From Nostoc sp. GT001 (GTDB lineage Bacteria; Cyanobacteriota; Cyanobacteriia; Cyanobacteriales; Nostocaceae): DNA of 43,290 bases. Location of the stretch: positions 5,031,699-5,074,988 of the forward strand of contig NZ_JAUDRJ010000003.1 of NCBI RefSeq assembly GCF_030382115.1. The letters run 5' to 3'. Below the pieces are notes generated by a model. The model was not told the DNA's origin and made no database searches. It saw nothing but the letters and a program-made list of their open reading frames with translations. The position numbers and the translations under genes are program-made. Below, in pieces: positions 42,153 to 43,290 of the stretch (the stretch's first letter is position 1; each line of letters opens with the position of its first letter).

Positions 42153-43235
42153 ATGACTACAACGCTCAAAGAGGCTAATTCTATTGAGTCATTGCTAGGT
42201 AAAGAGGCTGAAGACCTGCTTACCTACAAAGCAAAGGTTTCTCAGGATTTAATACATTTACCGGGGCCAGATTTTGTAGATCGAATTTGGCTCAACAGCG
42301 ATCGCAATCCTCAAGTATTGCGTAATATCCATTTACTTTACTCTACTGGTCGTCTGGCAAACACAGGATATCTCTCGATTTTACCAGTAGACCAAGGGAT
42401 TGAACACTCAGCTGGCGCGTCTTTTGCGCCCAATCCAATTTACTTTGACCCAGAAAATATTGTCAAATTAGCGATCGCCGCAGATTGCAATGCTGTTGCT
42501 ACCACTTTGGGAACATTAGGCATCGTATCACGGAAATATGCCCACAAAATTCCTTTTATTGCCAAAATCAATCACAACGAATTGCTAACTTTCCCCAATC
42601 AATTTGACCAAGTATTGTTTGCTGATGTCGAACAAGCTTGGAATTTAGGGGCGGCGGCGATAGGTGCGACAATTTACTTTGGTTCGGAGAATTCTACCAG
42701 ACAAATTCAAGAAATCAGCAAAGCTTTTAAACGCGCCCATGAATTAGGGATGGCGACTATTCTCTGGTGCTATCTGCGGAATAACGCTTTTAAACAAGAT
42801 AAAGATTACCACCTTGCGGCTGATCTCACCGGACAGGCAAATCATTTGGGTGTAACAATTGAAGCCGATATCATCAAACAAAAGTTACCCGAAAATAACA
42901 ATGGTTACGGTGCAGTTGCCAAAGCCAGTGGTAAGAGTTACGGCAAAACCGATGAGCGGGTTTACACAGAACTGACAACCGATCACCCAATTGATTTAAC
43001 TCGCTACCAAGTACTGAATTGCTACTCTGGGCGTGTGGGGTTGATTAATTCTGGTGGCGCGACTGGTAAAAATGATTTCGCCGAAGCAATTCGCACCGCC
43101 GTAATCAACAAACGCGCTGGTGGTTCAGGATTAATTTCTGGACGAAAAACCTTCCAACGTCCCTTTGAGGAAGGTGTGAAACTGTTTCATACCATTCAGG
43201 ATGTTTATTTATCGCCAGATGTGACGATCGCTTAG
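42153..43235 (+). CDS. Class I fructose-bisphosphate aldolase (DhnA/FbaB type)
   Basis: A 360-residue Schiff-base aldolase of the DhnA/FbaB family, normal in length. Conserved segments: [40 protein letters not shown], then [10 protein letters not shown]. The likely Schiff-base Lys is in [13 protein letters not shown], by analogy with archaeal-type aldolases. The phosphate-binding end is INSGGATG and [15 protein letters not shown]. It cleaves or forms fructose-1,6-bisphosphate (and possibly sedoheptulose-1,7-bisphosphate) in glycolysis, gluconeogenesis and the Calvin cycle, beside the class II enzyme most cyanobacteria also carry. Start fixed by GAGGA 7 nt upstream of ATG 42153. It is complete; the last 55 nt of the window hold the beginning of a CCCCCCTAACCC dispersed repeat. 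Confidence 0.92.
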   Translation: MTTTLKEANSIESLLGKEAEDLLTYKAKVSQDLIHLPGPDFVDRIWLNSDRNPQVLRNIHLLYSTGRLANTGYLSILPVDQGIEHSAGASFAPNPIYFDPENIVKLAIAADCNAVATTLGTLGIVSRKYAHKIPFIAKINHNELLTFPNQFDQVLFADVEQAWNLGAAAIGATIYFGSENSTRQIQEISKAFKRAHELGMATILWCYLRNNAFKQDKDYHLAADLTGQANHLGVTIEADIIKQKLPENNNGYGAVAKASGKSYGKTDERVYTELTTDHPIDLTRYQVLNCYSGRVGLINSGGATGKNDFAEAIRTAVINKRAGGSGLISGRKTFQRPFEEGVKLFHTIQDVYLSPDVTIA

Positions 43236-43290
43236 AGGATGTCTGAGAAGTATCAAATATTGGTTGATCCCCCCTAACCCACGCCAGTCG

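Noticed and set aside
1..43290. tRNA, rRNA, prophage or integrase genes
   Set aside because: Searched by eye for T-loop GTTCGAATC-like motifs, CCA ends and phage proteins; none were found outside coding sequence.

Overview
The window looks like a chromosomal segment of a filamentous, heterocyst-forming cyanobacterium close to Nostoc. The evidence is the repeated HIP1 octamer GCGATCGC, heptameric tandem repeats between genes, two DevBCA-type exporter operons, and strongly cyanobacterial proteins (Ycf39, an NblR-type regulator, a SigG-type ECF sigma factor, a ComFB-family protein). No rRNA, tRNA, prophage, CRISPR array or transposase gene is visible.

Layout. 1-4.6 kb: ycf39, NAD kinase, an NblR-type response regulator, a DUF192 lipoprotein and a small DUF2949 protein, all on +. 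4.9-10.7 kb, on -: a class V aminotransferase, a 1.2-kb gene-poor stretch ending in a strong terminator on + (candidate small RNA), a DUF433/DUF5615 toxin-antitoxin-like pair, and leuS. 11-16.5 kb: a gamma-glutamylcyclotransferase-like gene behind a MITE-like element, an ECF sigma/anti-sigma pair, an L,D-transpeptidase, a ComFB-family gene and a frameshifted M23 peptidase. 17-30.5 kb: two paralogous devBCA operons on - flank an unusual + strand cluster: a 1377-residue LRV-repeat protein, a PD-(D/E)XK nuclease-like protein and a NuiA-like (nuclease-inhibitor-like) protein with a cut-off third repeat. The second devBCA has a frameshifted devA and faces a divergent TetR gene; palindromes lie inside its predicted promoter. 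31.7-36.4 kb: a divergent IF-3 paralogue with an apparent AUU start, facing a CrhC-like RNA helicase; an FHA-GAF-adenylate cyclase; a Uma2-family gene. 36.7-39.8 kb: succinic semialdehyde dehydrogenase (frameshifted) and a ThDP enzyme, the pair known to close the cyanobacterial TCA cycle. 40-43.2 kb: a secreted four-repeat protein whose 144-bp repeats are nearly identical, an unknown 105-residue protein and a class I fructose-bisphosphate aldolase.

How the genes fit together. Clear units are the sigma/anti-sigma pair, the two DevBCA exporters, the TetR-devBCA2 control region, the IF-3 paralogue and helicase pair (translation, possibly cold response), and the SSADH/2-oxoglutarate decarboxylase pair. 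Three genes (M23 peptidase, devA2, SSADH) are broken by shifts of the same sense (+1, or -2), and a fourth (NuiA-like) by an in-frame stop. Either this genome is losing genes or the assembly has indel errors; the sequence alone cannot decide. The best candidate for an undescribed system is the LRV / nuclease-like / NuiA-like cluster at 21-27.1 kb.
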